Notes under the pieces: model-generated
What the model was told of the DNA's origin: nothing
What the model saw: the letters and a program-made list of their open reading frames with translations, nothing else
Databases searched by the model: none
Program-made: the position numbers and the translations under genes
Assembly: GCA_964445575.1 (NCBI GenBank)
Contig: CAYULB010000055.1
Coordinates: 1-14,006, forward strand
Reading direction: 5' to 3'
Source: WJMT01 sp964445575
GTDB lineage: Bacteria; Acidobacteriota; Aminicenantia; Aminicenantales; Aminicenantaceae
DNA length: 14,006 nucleotides
In this document: one piece after another, positions 5,946 through 12,840 of the stretch
How positions within the stretch are numbered: the stretch's first letter is position 1
How the letters are laid out: every line of letters begins with the position of its first letter

Positions 5946-8596
5946 CAACGTATCCATTCATCAATTTGACGTTCGATGACAGTTAGGTCGCCTTGGAGTT
6001 CGACCCCATCGCCGATGACTTGGATTTCATAATTGCCGGCCAGCACAAATCTATCATAGTGGATGAAATAGGGGCGCAGACTATCTTTCTTTTTGATAAC
6101 CAGATCCCACCTGAATTGGTTAAAGCCTTTACGGGCTGCAAAGTCTCTGGACCAGACAAGCTTTCCGTTTTTATCCTTCACCCGGATTTCAACTTCCGCC
6201 TCTTTCATCAAGTAAAATGTTATAGGGACTTTTTCCAGGGTTTTGTACCGGGGTTCTCTGTGGGTGTCGCCGAACCACGGCAATCGAGCCGTCGGTATAT
6301 CGAAAAGCTGATTGGCCTCGGGATTGCCCTCTTTGAAAGCATCCTGTATCGGCCTGATATTCATTTTGTAGATTCCTCTCCCGTGTGTTCCGGCCACAAG
6401 ATCCATTTCTCTTTCCTGGATGGCCAGATCCGAAATAGCTGTGGCGGCCATCTCTGGGCCCAACAAAGACCAGTTCTCTCCCCGGTCCACTGAAACATAC
6501 ACCCCCCGGTAGAGACCGGCATACAAAATGTTCTCGTTTACCGGGTCTTCCAGGATGACATAGGCGACCTCATCCGGAAGGTTTGAAACGATTGATGTCC
6601 AGGTCTTTCCATAATCTTCCGATACATACAGATGATTACTCAGGTCATCATAATTGATGCCGGTGACTGCGACATAAACCCGCGACCGGCTGAAGCGTGA
6701 CGGACAGATACTTCGGATATAGCCGTTCGCCAGACCTTCAGAATGTTCGATCCATTTTGCACCATCATTCAGACTGGCCCAGAAAGCCCCCCGGTCCGTC
6801 CCGACAAACAAAACGCCCGGTTCTAAAGGCGACTCTGAGATGGCGCCGGCGGCAACCGATTTCTTCTCTTCCTGAGCCGATACGGATAGATCCGGACTGA
6901 TCACTTTCCAAGCTTCTCCTCTGTTCAGGCTTTTAAATACAAAATTCCCGGCATGATACAAGGTCAATGGATTATGGGGCGAAATAATATAAGGGGCCAC
7001 AAAATTAAAGGCCAGCTTGCCGTCATGTCCCTTAGGCAGCCGGGGCATGATCCCGACTGAACGGCCGGCCTTCATATCTTTCCGCTTAATTCCCCCAAGC
7101 TGGCTGGAAAAATAGACGATATTCGGATCCAGCGGGTCAGCCATGGTGTAACAACCGTCTCCGCCGGCCCAAGCATCCAACCAGACATAGCGCCACCCGT
7201 CCGTAAATCGGGGATCCCATTCCCTGGCCGGTCCATAGACGGACGAGTCATCCTGTGTGCCCCCATAAATGAAATAAGGATCCTGGTTATCGACGGATAT
7301 ATAATAAAATTCACTGGCCGGGATGTTATTGTGATGAAGCCATGACTCTCCCTTGTCGTAGCTCACATAAAATCCCCCGTCATTGCCCAGAGCTAAACGA
7401 ACGGGATTCTCTGGATCTATCCACATCTCGCAGTGATCAAGATGGAGGACTTCGGCCGGGTTGGGAAACAGGTGGAAGATGTCCCCCCCAACAAGTTCGA
7501 AGGTTTTCCCGCCGTCTGTACTGTAGGCCAACCTCACACCGAGCGCAAAAATTTCCTCGTCATCCCGGGGATTGACATAGATATCGGCAAAGTACCATCC
7601 GATGCCGGGAAAGATGTAGAGTTCATCCTGGTGAGTCCTTTCCCAGGTTTGTCCGCCATCCACTGTCCGGTAAACTTCGGCGGCCAAGTCCCGTTTCTTA
7701 TCCAAATTGTCCACCAGAGCATACACCTTGTCCGGATCGGACCAGGAAACTGCCAGTCCGATCCGCCCTGTTTTCGGTCCTCTGGGAAATCCTCCTTCGA
7801 GCCTTTCCCAAGTTTTTCCCCCGTCTTCGCTCCTGTAAACTCCGCTTTCCTCGCCGCTTATCCCCGGATTGTTTTCCCACATAGAGGCATAGACCACATC
7901 CGGCTGCGAAGGACAAATCACCACATCGTTAGCCCCGGTGCGTTCATTCACATAGAGAACCTGCTCCCAAGTTTTTCCCCCATCCAGTGTCCGGTAGAGG
8001 CCGCGGTTTGGGTTTGTGGACCAGAAATGGCCCAAAACGGCGACATAAACATTGTCCGGATTTTCCGGATGAACGGCGATCTCCCCGACATGGTAGGAAT
8101 CTTGAAGGCCCATATTCTCCCAGGTTTCCCCGCCATCCTGAGACCGGAAAATGCCGGTACCCGGCATGGTAAAATTGCGCGCCTTTTTCAGACTTTCTCC
8201 CGAGCCAAGCCAGATAATATCGGGGTTCGACAGCGAAATGGCGATGTCCCCGATACCTAAAGCCGACTGATTCTCAAAAATCGGCCTCCAGGTCAGACCG
8301 TTGTTTTCTGTCTTCCATAGATTCCCCGATCCAAAGGCGACATACATGATTCCAGGATTTCCGGGAATTCCTTGGACAGCCTCCACCCTTGCTGAATTCA
8401 TGACCGGGCCCAGAGAAATCCATTCAAGTCCAAATTCAGAGGACTTTTTCAGCTCCAGATACTGTTCCCATGAATCGAGAAGGGGACTTTTGACTTCTCG
8501 GGTTTCAGCCTTTGGATACAGCCCTAACACCAGGAACAAAACCAAGATGAAAACGGTGTATTCGGCTTTTTTCATTTTTTTTATTTTTTTCTTCAT
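5945..8596 (-). CDS. Secreted BNR/Asp-box beta-propeller protein (VPS10/sortilin-like)
   Basis: The 883-residue product opens with a signal sequence: a Lys-rich start, then the hydrophobic run YTVFILVLFLVLGLYP. At least eleven Asp-box motifs (S/T-x-D-x-G-x-T/x-W) follow. They lie near 96, 152, 203, 256, 311, 359, 412, 556, 608, 659 and 702, for example SQDGGETW, SEDGGKTW and SVDRGENW. The last blade ends with AGTHGRGIY (about 735-743), typical of the BNR/sortilin-like family. Residues about 798-870 resemble a FlgD-like Ig fold (EVEIRVKDKNGKLVW, then GFNQFRWD). These are usually extracytoplasmic binding or scaffold proteins; the common label glycosyl hydrolase is not supported by any catalytic residue I can see. 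A TTG start at 8632 is possible, but AGGGAG about five bases before the ATG at 8596, and the signal peptide there, favour 8596. G+C is clearly higher than in neighbouring genes. Confidence 0.9.
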   Translation of the reverse strand: MKKKIKKMKKAEYTVFILVLFLVLGLYPKAETREVKSPLLDSWEQYLELKKSSEFGLEWISLGPVMNSARVEAVQGIPGNPGIMYVAFGSGNLWKTENNGLTWRPIFENQSALGIGDIAISLSNPDIIWLGSGESLKKARNFTMPGTGIFRSQDGGETWENMGLQDSYHVGEIAVHPENPDNVYVAVLGHFWSTNPNRGLYRTLDGGKTWEQVLYVNERTGANDVVICPSQPDVVYASMWENNPGISGEESGVYRSEDGGKTWERLEGGFPRGPKTGRIGLAVSWSDPDKVYALVDNLDKKRDLAAEVYRTVDGGQTWERTHQDELYIFPGIGWYFADIYVNPRDDEEIFALGVRLAYSTDGGKTFELVGGDIFHLFPNPAEVLHLDHCEMWIDPENPVRLALGNDGGFYVSYDKGESWLHHNNIPASEFYYISVDNQDPYFIYGGTQDDSSVYGPAREWDPRFTDGWRYVWLDAWAGGDGCYTMADPLDPNIVYFSSQLGGIKRKDMKAGRSVGIMPRLPKGHDGKLAFNFVAPYIISPHNPLTLYHAGNFVFKSLNRGEAWKVISPDLSVSAQEEKKSVAAGAISESPLEPGVLFVGTDRGAFWASLNDGAKWIEHSEGLANGYIRSICPSRFSRSRVYVAVTGINYDDLSNHLYVSEDYGKTWTSIVSNLPDEVAYVILEDPVNENILYAGLYRGVYVSVDRGENWSLLGPEMAATAISDLAIQEREMDLVAGTHGRGIYKMNIRPIQDAFKEGNPEANQLFDIPTARLPWFGDTHREPRYKTLEKVPITFYLMKEAEVEIRVKDKNGKLVWSRDFAARKGFNQFRWDLVIKKKDSLRPYFIHYDRFVLAGNYEIQVIGDGVELQGDLTVIERQIDEWIR

Positions 8597-8708
8597 ATTC
8601 TCTCCCTGAAAATAGATCTCGTTAAACTTCAAGCCCAGCTTTCGTCCATATCGACTTGCCGGTTCTCACTCGGCCATATATTTCCAAACTATCAAGTTGG
8701 GCTTTACA

Positions 8709-8737
8709 AAAATACTTTATTTCGCTGGATTTGGCAA
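8709..8737 (-). promoter_or_regulatory. Candidate promoter for the BNR propeller gene
   Basis: On the minus strand TTGCCA (8737-8732) and TATTTT (8714-8709) are separated by 17 bases. The predicted start near 8702 gives a leader of about 105 bases before the ATG at 8596. Confidence 0.4.
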
Positions 8738-8853
8738 AAAAGTTTTAACGAATCCTCACCCCCCTAACCTTATTTTGTTGTTTTCGGGAATAAAAAGGAC
8801 TGATTAAGGCCGGAAACAGCCCAATTCGGGATAAAGTCAAGCACAACTTTTCA

Positions 8854-8882
8854 TTGACACAGAATCTTCCCTGTGCTATTAA
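8854..8882 (+). promoter_or_regulatory. Strong sigma-70 promoter for the RRM gene
   Basis: TTGACA (8854-8859) matches the -35 consensus perfectly and TATTAA (8877-8882) lies 17 bases on. Transcription would begin near 8889, leaving an untranslated leader of about 127 bases. This is the best promoter match in the window, in keeping with an abundant RNA-binding protein. Confidence 0.65.
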
Positions 8883-8945
8883 TGTATTTGTTGAAATTGA
8901 AAAGATCTATTCATTAGTAAGAACAGGTCGAAATTATGAGGGATC

Positions 8946-9009
8946 AGGGAATACTTCAAAAAGAAAACATTTATTCCTTCCCTTACGAAAACTTATATAT
9001 AGAGAGGAA
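8946..9009 (+). promoter_or_regulatory. Possible RNA switch in the RRM leader
   Basis: TTCCTT (8974-8979) can pair with the ribosome-binding region GAGGAA (9004-9009, one G-U). The same bases, extended by TA (8972-8973), can instead pair with AGGGAATA (8946-8953, one G-U). The two pairings exclude each other, so one fold hides and the other frees the Shine-Dalgarno. The pairing is read by eye; the switching role is inference. Confidence 0.3.
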
Positions 9010-9015
9010 ATCAGA

Positions 9016-9297
9016 ATGAATATTTACGTAGGCAATTTATTACGAGAGGCCACTGAAGACGATTTGCGACAAGCTTTTCAAGAGTTCGGGAAGGTCACGT
9101 CTGTTAAAATCATAACAGATAAGTACACCGGTGATTCAAAGGGATTCGGATTTGTGGAGATGCCCAACCATCAAGAAGCTAAGTCCGCAATCTCCGGGCT
9201 TAATGGGAAAGAATTGAAGGGGCGCACTCTCAAGGTCAACGAAGCTCGCCCTCGTGAAGACCGCCGAGGTGGATTTGGAGGTAAGAGACGCTTTTGA
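9016..9297 (+). CDS. Small RRM-domain RNA-binding protein
   Basis: The 93-residue protein is a single RNA recognition motif with a short basic, Gly-rich tail (about 79-93, EDRRGGFGGKRRF). RNP2 is IYVGNL (3-8) and RNP1 is KGFGFVEM (42-49), with the aromatic residues needed for base stacking (Y4, F44, F46). Such stand-alone RRM proteins occur in cyanobacteria and other bacteria, bind single-stranded RNA in the cytoplasm, and several are cold-induced. RNA target and role here are unknown. The start is set by AGAGAGG (9001-9007), eight bases upstream of the ATG, and by the domain beginning at residue 2. The gene appears to be monocistronic, with its own strong promoter at 8854-8882 and a long leader. 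No clear intrinsic terminator was found after it. Confidence 0.93.
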   Translation: MNIYVGNLLREATEDDLRQAFQEFGKVTSVKIITDKYTGDSKGFGFVEMPNHQEAKSAISGLNGKELKGRTLKVNEARPREDRRGGFGGKRRF

Positions 9298-9701
9298 TAA
9301 GCGGCACTCGGATTCCCAAGACCATAGTCGAATTTTGCATTAAAGTATGTCCAGATGCTGCTTGGTTTGCCCATTTATACCTAAAAATCCATAAATACAT
9401 CTATTATTCCGGTCAAAAGAAGGGAAAATTCTTCATGAAAGAAGCCTAATTTATCTTCGTGATCGTTTGCTAATGTCAGAGAGTCCGATTACCAGCCTCC
9501 CTTGATATGGAGAGAGAGATCCTAAGTGGAATGTAAGGTGTTCGTGTTCAACGGCTAAATTCATAGAAGGAACGATGAATGAAAAGATAAGAGATATATT
9601 ATTAATGTGGAAAAAGACAAAACTCATAAGTTCATTTTAAAAGGAGAGAAATAAGGATATCTTTTTATGAAAAGGCAGAGAAATCCTTCTAAGAGACTAC
9701 T
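9298..9701. other. Intergenic leader region of the sigma-factor gene
   Basis: These 404 bases contain no full-length gene. Noted features are a small inverted repeat TTCTTCATGAAAGAA (9429-9443) and two mini-ORFs with plausible ribosome-binding sites (9575-9640 and 9667-9705). No convincing -35/-10 pair was seen. The last 150 bases are A+T- and purine-rich. Confidence 0.55.
9575..9640 (+). CDS. Putative 21-residue leader peptide upstream of the sigma factor
   Basis: The frame begins ATG AAT GAA AAG, four bases after the ribosome-binding site AGAAGGA, and ends in TAA at 9638-9640. The peptide starts MNEKIRDILL and ends TKLISSF; it is amphipathic and Lys-rich. It resembles no family I know. A small protein, a leader peptide controlling the sigma gene or a chance frame are all possible. 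The good Shine-Dalgarno is the only positive evidence. Confidence 0.25.
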   Translation: MNEKIRDILLMWKKTKLISSF

Positions 9702-9705
9702 ATGA
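9667..9705 (+). CDS. Putative 12-residue upstream ORF overlapping the sigma start
   Basis: This frame encodes MKRQRNPSKRLL. Its stop TGA (9703-9705) overlaps the sigma-factor ATG (9702-9704) as ATGA, the classic arrangement for translational coupling. An AAGGA element lies about ten bases before its ATG, and AAGGAGAG is slightly further upstream at 9641-9648. The sigma start itself has no good Shine-Dalgarno, so ribosomes finishing this peptide may be its main source of initiation. The peptide has five Arg or Lys residues in twelve. The overlap is seen; the coupling is inferred. Confidence 0.35.
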   Translation: MKRQRNPSKRLL

Positions 9706-11210
9706 ATACGGGAAAGAGTTTTGATGAGTTTCTAAGCTCTATAGGTCAGGGTAGAATAAAAATACTCAATAATAATAGAGAGATTCTTCCTAACAAAGGA
9801 AAGAGCGGCTTTGTTTCTTACAAGAGTTTAGAACAAACCGATGATTCCGTGAAACTTTATTTTAAAGATATGGGCAATATCCCGCTATTAAAACGGGATG
9901 AAGAGTTAGCTATTGCGAGGGAAATTGAAAGAGGCGAAAAGACTACTATCAAGGCTATTTCCAAAACACGATTTATTCTTACAAAAGTTCTTTCAATAGA
10001 AGAGAAGATAAATGAGGAGCCGGAAATTATTGAGAGAATTTTTGACTCTAACAAGAATAATAACGCAAAAGGAAACCGGGAAGAAAAAATATTAGAGATT
10101 ACGGATAAGATCAAGAAAATCAAAGCGATAAATTCCCGGCTGAAGAGTGTCCCTTCGAGAAATAAAAATGATTTCACCCGAAAGCGTCTCATAGTCAAAA
10201 TGAGCCGTCTCATCAGAGGACTTAATCTCCGTGATAGATACAGAGAAACGATTATTGAGGATCTCAAGAATAAACTTAAAGTTATAGACAAAATAGAGGA
10301 AACAAAAGGAAAGCTGAATAAATCAATTTCTCAAGACGCAGCTAAAAAAGAAAAAGAGAAACTGGAAAAGAAAATTCGAGAAATCAACAAGCTTCTGAGG
10401 CTATTTCAGAAAGAGATCGGACTCGACTCCCAAGGTTTAAGAAGAACACTTTGTGTCATCTCTAAAGGAAAGAAAATCAGAGATCAAGCGAAAAAAGAGC
10501 TTATCACAGCTAACTTAAGATTAGTGGTTTCCATTGCCAAGAAGTACAGTAATTACGGACTCCAGTTTCTTGATTTGGTTCAGGAAGGAAACATGGGCTT
10601 AATAACAGCAGTGGATAAATTTGAATACAAAAGAGGTTATAAATTTTCAACTTATGCATATTGGTGGATAAGACAAGCCATAACACGTGCGATTGCTGAC
10701 CAGGCAAGAACGATAAGAATTCCTGTTCATATGAATGAAAACATAAACAAGTTAAATAGAGTCTCAAGAAACCTTGTCCAGGAAAAAGGCAGAGAACCCA
10801 CACGTGAAGAGATTGCGGAAAAGATGAATCTGCCGATCTATAAAGTACATAAAATAATGAAAATCTCCCAAGTGCCTTTCTCTCTTGAGACACCTGTAGG
10901 GAAAGAGGAAAACAGCCACCTTGGTGATTTTATTGAAGATAAAGCCATTCCCTCTCCTCCAGATACAGTTATTCAAATTAATTTGAGAGAAAAAATTGAA
11001 GAAGCATTGAAAAACCACACCCATAGAGAAGCAAATATTTTAAGAATGAGATTCGGATTAGGAGACGGTAATGAACATACCCTGGAAGAAGTTGGTCAGC
11101 AATTCAAAGTTACGCGGGAGAGAATCAGGCAAATTGAAGAGAAAGCATTGAGGAAATTGAGGCAGCCAAGTTGTAGTCGAAAACTCAAGTCTTTTATAAA
11201 TGAGTATTGA
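9702..11210 (+). CDS. rpoD: RpoD-like sigma-70 family RNA polymerase sigma factor
   Basis: The 502-residue product has region 1.2 (about 48-80, SVKLYFKDMGNIPLLKRDEE) and a long, highly charged helical non-conserved region (about 85-255). Region 2 follows from about residue 267 (LITANLRLVVSIAKKYS, QEGNMGLITAVDKFEY, STYAYWWIRQAITRAI around 316-329), then region 3 (about 350-420). Region 4 has the DNA-binding helix-turn-helix (HTLEEVGQQFKVTRERIRQI, about 460-480). It directs RNA polymerase to -35/-10 promoters such as those found in this window. Autoinhibitory region 1.1 is missing or reduced to a few dozen unrelated residues. It could be the housekeeping factor or a second RpoD-like paralogue; usual RpoD neighbours (dnaG, rpsU) are absent, so the gene symbol is tentative. 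The ATG lacks a strong ribosome-binding site and overlaps a mini-ORF stop. The gene is A+T-rich compared with the peptidase and BNR genes. Confidence 0.93.
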   Translation: MNTGKSFDEFLSSIGQGRIKILNNNREILPNKGKSGFVSYKSLEQTDDSVKLYFKDMGNIPLLKRDEELAIAREIERGEKTTIKAISKTRFILTKVLSIEEKINEEPEIIERIFDSNKNNNAKGNREEKILEITDKIKKIKAINSRLKSVPSRNKNDFTRKRLIVKMSRLIRGLNLRDRYRETIIEDLKNKLKVIDKIEETKGKLNKSISQDAAKKEKEKLEKKIREINKLLRLFQKEIGLDSQGLRRTLCVISKGKKIRDQAKKELITANLRLVVSIAKKYSNYGLQFLDLVQEGNMGLITAVDKFEYKRGYKFSTYAYWWIRQAITRAIADQARTIRIPVHMNENINKLNRVSRNLVQEKGREPTREEIAEKMNLPIYKVHKIMKISQVPFSLETPVGKEENSHLGDFIEDKAIPSPPDTVIQINLREKIEEALKNHTHREANILRMRFGLGDGNEHTLEEVGQQFKVTRERIRQIEEKALRKLRQPSCSRKLKSFINEY

Positions 11211-11248
11211 AAATAAATACTTTTATCCAAATACGTAACAGCCGATTC

Positions 11249-11264
11249 CTTCCCGTCGGGGAAG
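11249..11264 (+). other. Hairpin between sigma factor and KH-protein genes
   Basis: CTTCCC (11249-11254) and GGGAAG (11259-11264) form a perfect six-base stem with a GTCG loop, 39 bases after the sigma stop. No T-tract follows, so transcription probably continues into the KH gene. It could be a processing or stabilising structure. Confidence 0.4.
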
Positions 11265-11332
11265 AAGAAAGAAATGATTACAGTTTATGAGCTTGATTGA
11301 AAAAAGCAATTTAAGGTTTAAAGGAGGTTACT

Positions 11333-11569
11333 GTGAAAGAACTCATTGAATTGATTGCCAAATCATTAGTGGACAATCCAGACAAGGTACAGGTTTCCCA
11401 ATTGGACGGGGAACAGAGCTCTATCATTGAATTAAAGGTCGCTCCTGAAGATGTGGGCAAGGTTATAGGAAAACATGGGGGCCATGCTCAAGCCATCAGA
11501 GTTATTCTCGGTGCTGCTGGAATGAAGCTGAAAAAGAGATATAACCTTGAGATAATCGACAAAAGGTGA
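11333..11569 (+). CDS. khpA: KH-domain RNA-binding protein KhpA (YlqC family)
   Basis: The 78-residue protein matches the KhpA/YlqC family in length and layout. It has a short N-terminal helix (KELIELIAKSLVDNP), strand ELKVAPEDVGKVIG, the GxxG RNA-contact loop G46-K-H-G49 and helix HAQAIRVILGAAG. KhpA usually pairs with KhpB/EloR and binds RNA in the cytoplasm, affecting cell elongation and division. The start is GTG at 11333, with a strong AAAGGAGG six bases upstream. In many bacteria the gene lies between rpsP and rimM; here it follows an RpoD-like sigma gene by 122 bases on the same strand, probably in one transcript. A terminator-like hairpin follows at 11669-11698. Confidence 0.93.
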   Translation: MKELIELIAKSLVDNPDKVQVSQLDGEQSSIIELKVAPEDVGKVIGKHGGHAQAIRVILGAAGMKLKKRYNLEIIDKR

Positions 11570-11668
11570 TTTAGGCAGCATAGGAAAATGATTCCCTATC
11601 AGTGTCTATTAACGTTTTTTCCAGGAGAAAAAAATACTATTCAAGAGAGTATGAAGCAAGCGGAATCC

Positions 11669-11698
11669 AAAGCCCGTTAAGTTCTGGCTTTTATGTTT
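11669..11698 (+). terminator. Probable intrinsic terminator after khpA
   Basis: AAAGCC (11669-11674) pairs with GGCTTT (11686-11691) across an 11-base loop, followed by a T-rich run (TATGTTTT). The stem is short, so strength is uncertain, but its place about 100 bases after khpA and before a convergent gene fits termination. Confidence 0.5.
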
Positions 11699-11743
11699 TG
11701 AATGAGAACAGCGAGGCGAATTAGCAGCTAAAAAATATAGCTT

Positions 11744-12601
11744 TTATATTTTGTGAATCATATCTTCACTCAATTTTTTCAATTTATTATAAACAATTGT
11801 ATCTAAATTTTTTTTATCTTCTCTGTTCAGATTTTTGCAATCTATTGCTTTTCCAAATATAACATATACATCTTTATCGAATTTAAAAGAAAAAGCTCCG
11901 GGGGGGCAAACTTCCCTGGTTCCTTTTATGCATACCGGCATTATGTGAACATTTGCAACTACTGATGCTGAAAGCCCTCCCCTTTGTAATCTTTGTATGT
12001 TACCGTCACAACTCATGTTCGATTCGGGAAAAAGGATAAGATTATTTCCCCTGCGCAAACTATTTTGAATATCTTTTAAAGCCTTTATCTGTCCTTTTCT
12101 GTTACTTTTGTCGACCAAAACACTCTCACTGAATTTTATCAATAAATTTGTAATAAAAAAGGAAGCGAGCTCCCTGTTGGCAATATATTTATTTTTGACA
12201 GGAATTGCAGCGGATAAAACCGGAATATCCAGCGGTGATAAATGGTTTGAAGCAAAGAGATACGTTTTGTTATTTGACACATTTTCTCTGTTGATTATAT
12301 GCAATTTGACCCTTGTAATTTTACATATTGCTTTACCCCACTGCTTCAATTGGAAAAATACAAATTCATTCCAGAAAGGCATTTTTTTAAGAATAAACAG
12401 GAAAGGCACGAACCATCCCAGTTGCAGTGATCTGAGGAGCATCTTCAACAAAATGAAAAGTTGATTTTCCTGAGATGCTCTTTTTAAGAAATTGATTGCC
12501 TTGAAACGCTTCTTCTTTATAATAGCAGAATATTTTAATCCTCCCAGATGTATTTCTATTTCGTCATAATTCAATGCTTTAAGTTCAACATTATTAGTCA
12601 T
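11744..12601 (-). CDS. PlsC-type lysophospholipid acyltransferase family protein
   Basis: The 285-residue protein contains the PlsC acyltransferase domain from about residue 95. The HX4D catalytic motif is NHLSPLD (H120, D125). The motif III region is LILFPESNMS (191-194 FPES, where FPEG is usual), and the later conserved block is MPVCIKGT (221-228). The family transfers an acyl chain to lysophosphatidic acid or related acceptors at the inner membrane. An N-terminal extension of about 90 residues includes a hydrophobic stretch (about 48-72, QLFILLKMLLRSLQLGWFVPFLFIL) that could anchor it. The Gly-to-Ser change in FPEG and the long extension suggest a specialised acyltransferase, not the housekeeping PlsC. 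A good promoter lies just upstream. Neighbours are convergent (khpA) and divergent (OmpA), so it is monocistronic. Confidence 0.85.
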   Translation of the reverse strand: MTNNVELKALNYDEIEIHLGGLKYSAIIKKKRFKAINFLKRASQENQLFILLKMLLRSLQLGWFVPFLFILKKMPFWNEFVFFQLKQWGKAICKITRVKLHIINRENVSNNKTYLFASNHLSPLDIPVLSAAIPVKNKYIANRELASFFITNLLIKFSESVLVDKSNRKGQIKALKDIQNSLRRGNNLILFPESNMSCDGNIQRLQRGGLSASVVANVHIMPVCIKGTREVCPPGAFSFKFDKDVYVIFGKAIDCKNLNREDKKNLDTIVYNKLKKLSEDMIHKI

Positions 12602-12623
12602 TTTTTACTCTTTTGTCTTATTA

Positions 12624-12653
12624 ACTATACAAAAAAAATCAGATAATTATCAA
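12624..12653 (-). promoter_or_regulatory. Promoter for the PlsC-type acyltransferase gene
   Basis: On the minus strand TTGATA (12653-12648) and TATAGT (12629-12624) are 18 bases apart. The predicted start near 12617 leaves a short leader of about 16 bases with a weak AAAGAG ribosome-binding site. Confidence 0.5.
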
Positions 12654-12676
12654 CAAATTAAAAATGTAAGTTTCAT

Positions 12677-12701
12677 AAAGCAAGACAAAGCAAGACAAAG
12701 C
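12677..12701 (+). repeat. Short tandem repeat, 2.5 copies of a 10-base unit
   Basis: AAAGCAAGAC occurs twice in tandem (12677-12686, 12687-12696), followed by AAAGC. It is perfect but too short to indicate a CRISPR array or a known iteron set. Confidence 0.6.
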
Positions 12702-12791
12702 TATAGGTCTTTTGAGTGGTGAATGTGGTGGAAAAAAGGCTGACCAAATGCGAATGCGGGCGGTTAAGCAGAGCTAAAGAGGTTCACCCAT

Positions 12792-12835
12792 TTAGTAGCA
12801 CACGCGCGATTTAACCCCAAAATCGCAACTCTAAG
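12792..12835 (+). repeat. Intergenic palindromic repeat, copy B
   Basis: The right arm CAAAATCGCAACTCTAAG (12818-12835) matches copy A in 17 of 18 bases and copy C in 16. GCGATTT (12806-12812) pairs perfectly with AAATCGC (12820-12826) over a seven-base loop. TTAG (12792-12795) pairs with CTAA (12831-12834) across an asymmetric internal loop, giving the same two-stem plan as copy A. It lies about 130 bases upstream of the OmpA gene start, on the same strand. Confidence 0.65.
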
Positions 12836-12840
12836 ACATT

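Larger units (their letters stand above)
8597..9015. other. Divergent intergenic region with promoters for both directions
   Basis: These 419 bases separate the minus-strand BNR gene from the plus-strand RRM gene. They hold a minus-strand promoter candidate (8709-8737), a strong plus-strand promoter (8854-8882) and a leader of about 127 bases before the RRM start with alternative pairings (8946-9009). An open frame from a TTG at 8854 reads into the RRM gene, but this TTG is part of the -35 box and is not a start. Confidence 0.65.

Noticed and set aside
7342..7575. Other short frames opposite or within the BNR gene
   Set aside because: They are out-of-frame shadows without start signals or domains.
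7433..8260. Open frame of 275 codons on the plus strand inside the BNR gene
   Set aside because: It is antisense to a clear multi-repeat protein, has no recognisable domain or ribosome-binding site, and is explained by the G+C-rich codon pattern of the real gene.
8854..9015. N-terminal extension of the RRM protein from a TTG at 8854
   Set aside because: The TTG is the first part of the -35 box, the extension has no domain, and a proper ribosome-binding site precedes the ATG at 9016.
9688..9697. TTCTAAGAGA ahead of the sigma gene as a fourth copy of the intergenic repeat
   Set aside because: Only the TTCTAAGA end matches; the AAAATCGCA part is absent, so chance is likely.
12677..12701. Tandem AAAGCAAGAC repeat as a CRISPR or iteron origin
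   Set aside because: Only 2.5 copies of a 10-base unit with no spacers, and no cas, replication or partition gene nearby.
12702..12714. ATAGGTCTTTT shared between 2180 and 12703 as part of a longer repeat
   Set aside because: An 11-base match is expected by chance in a window of this size, and it lies on opposite sides of the palindromes.
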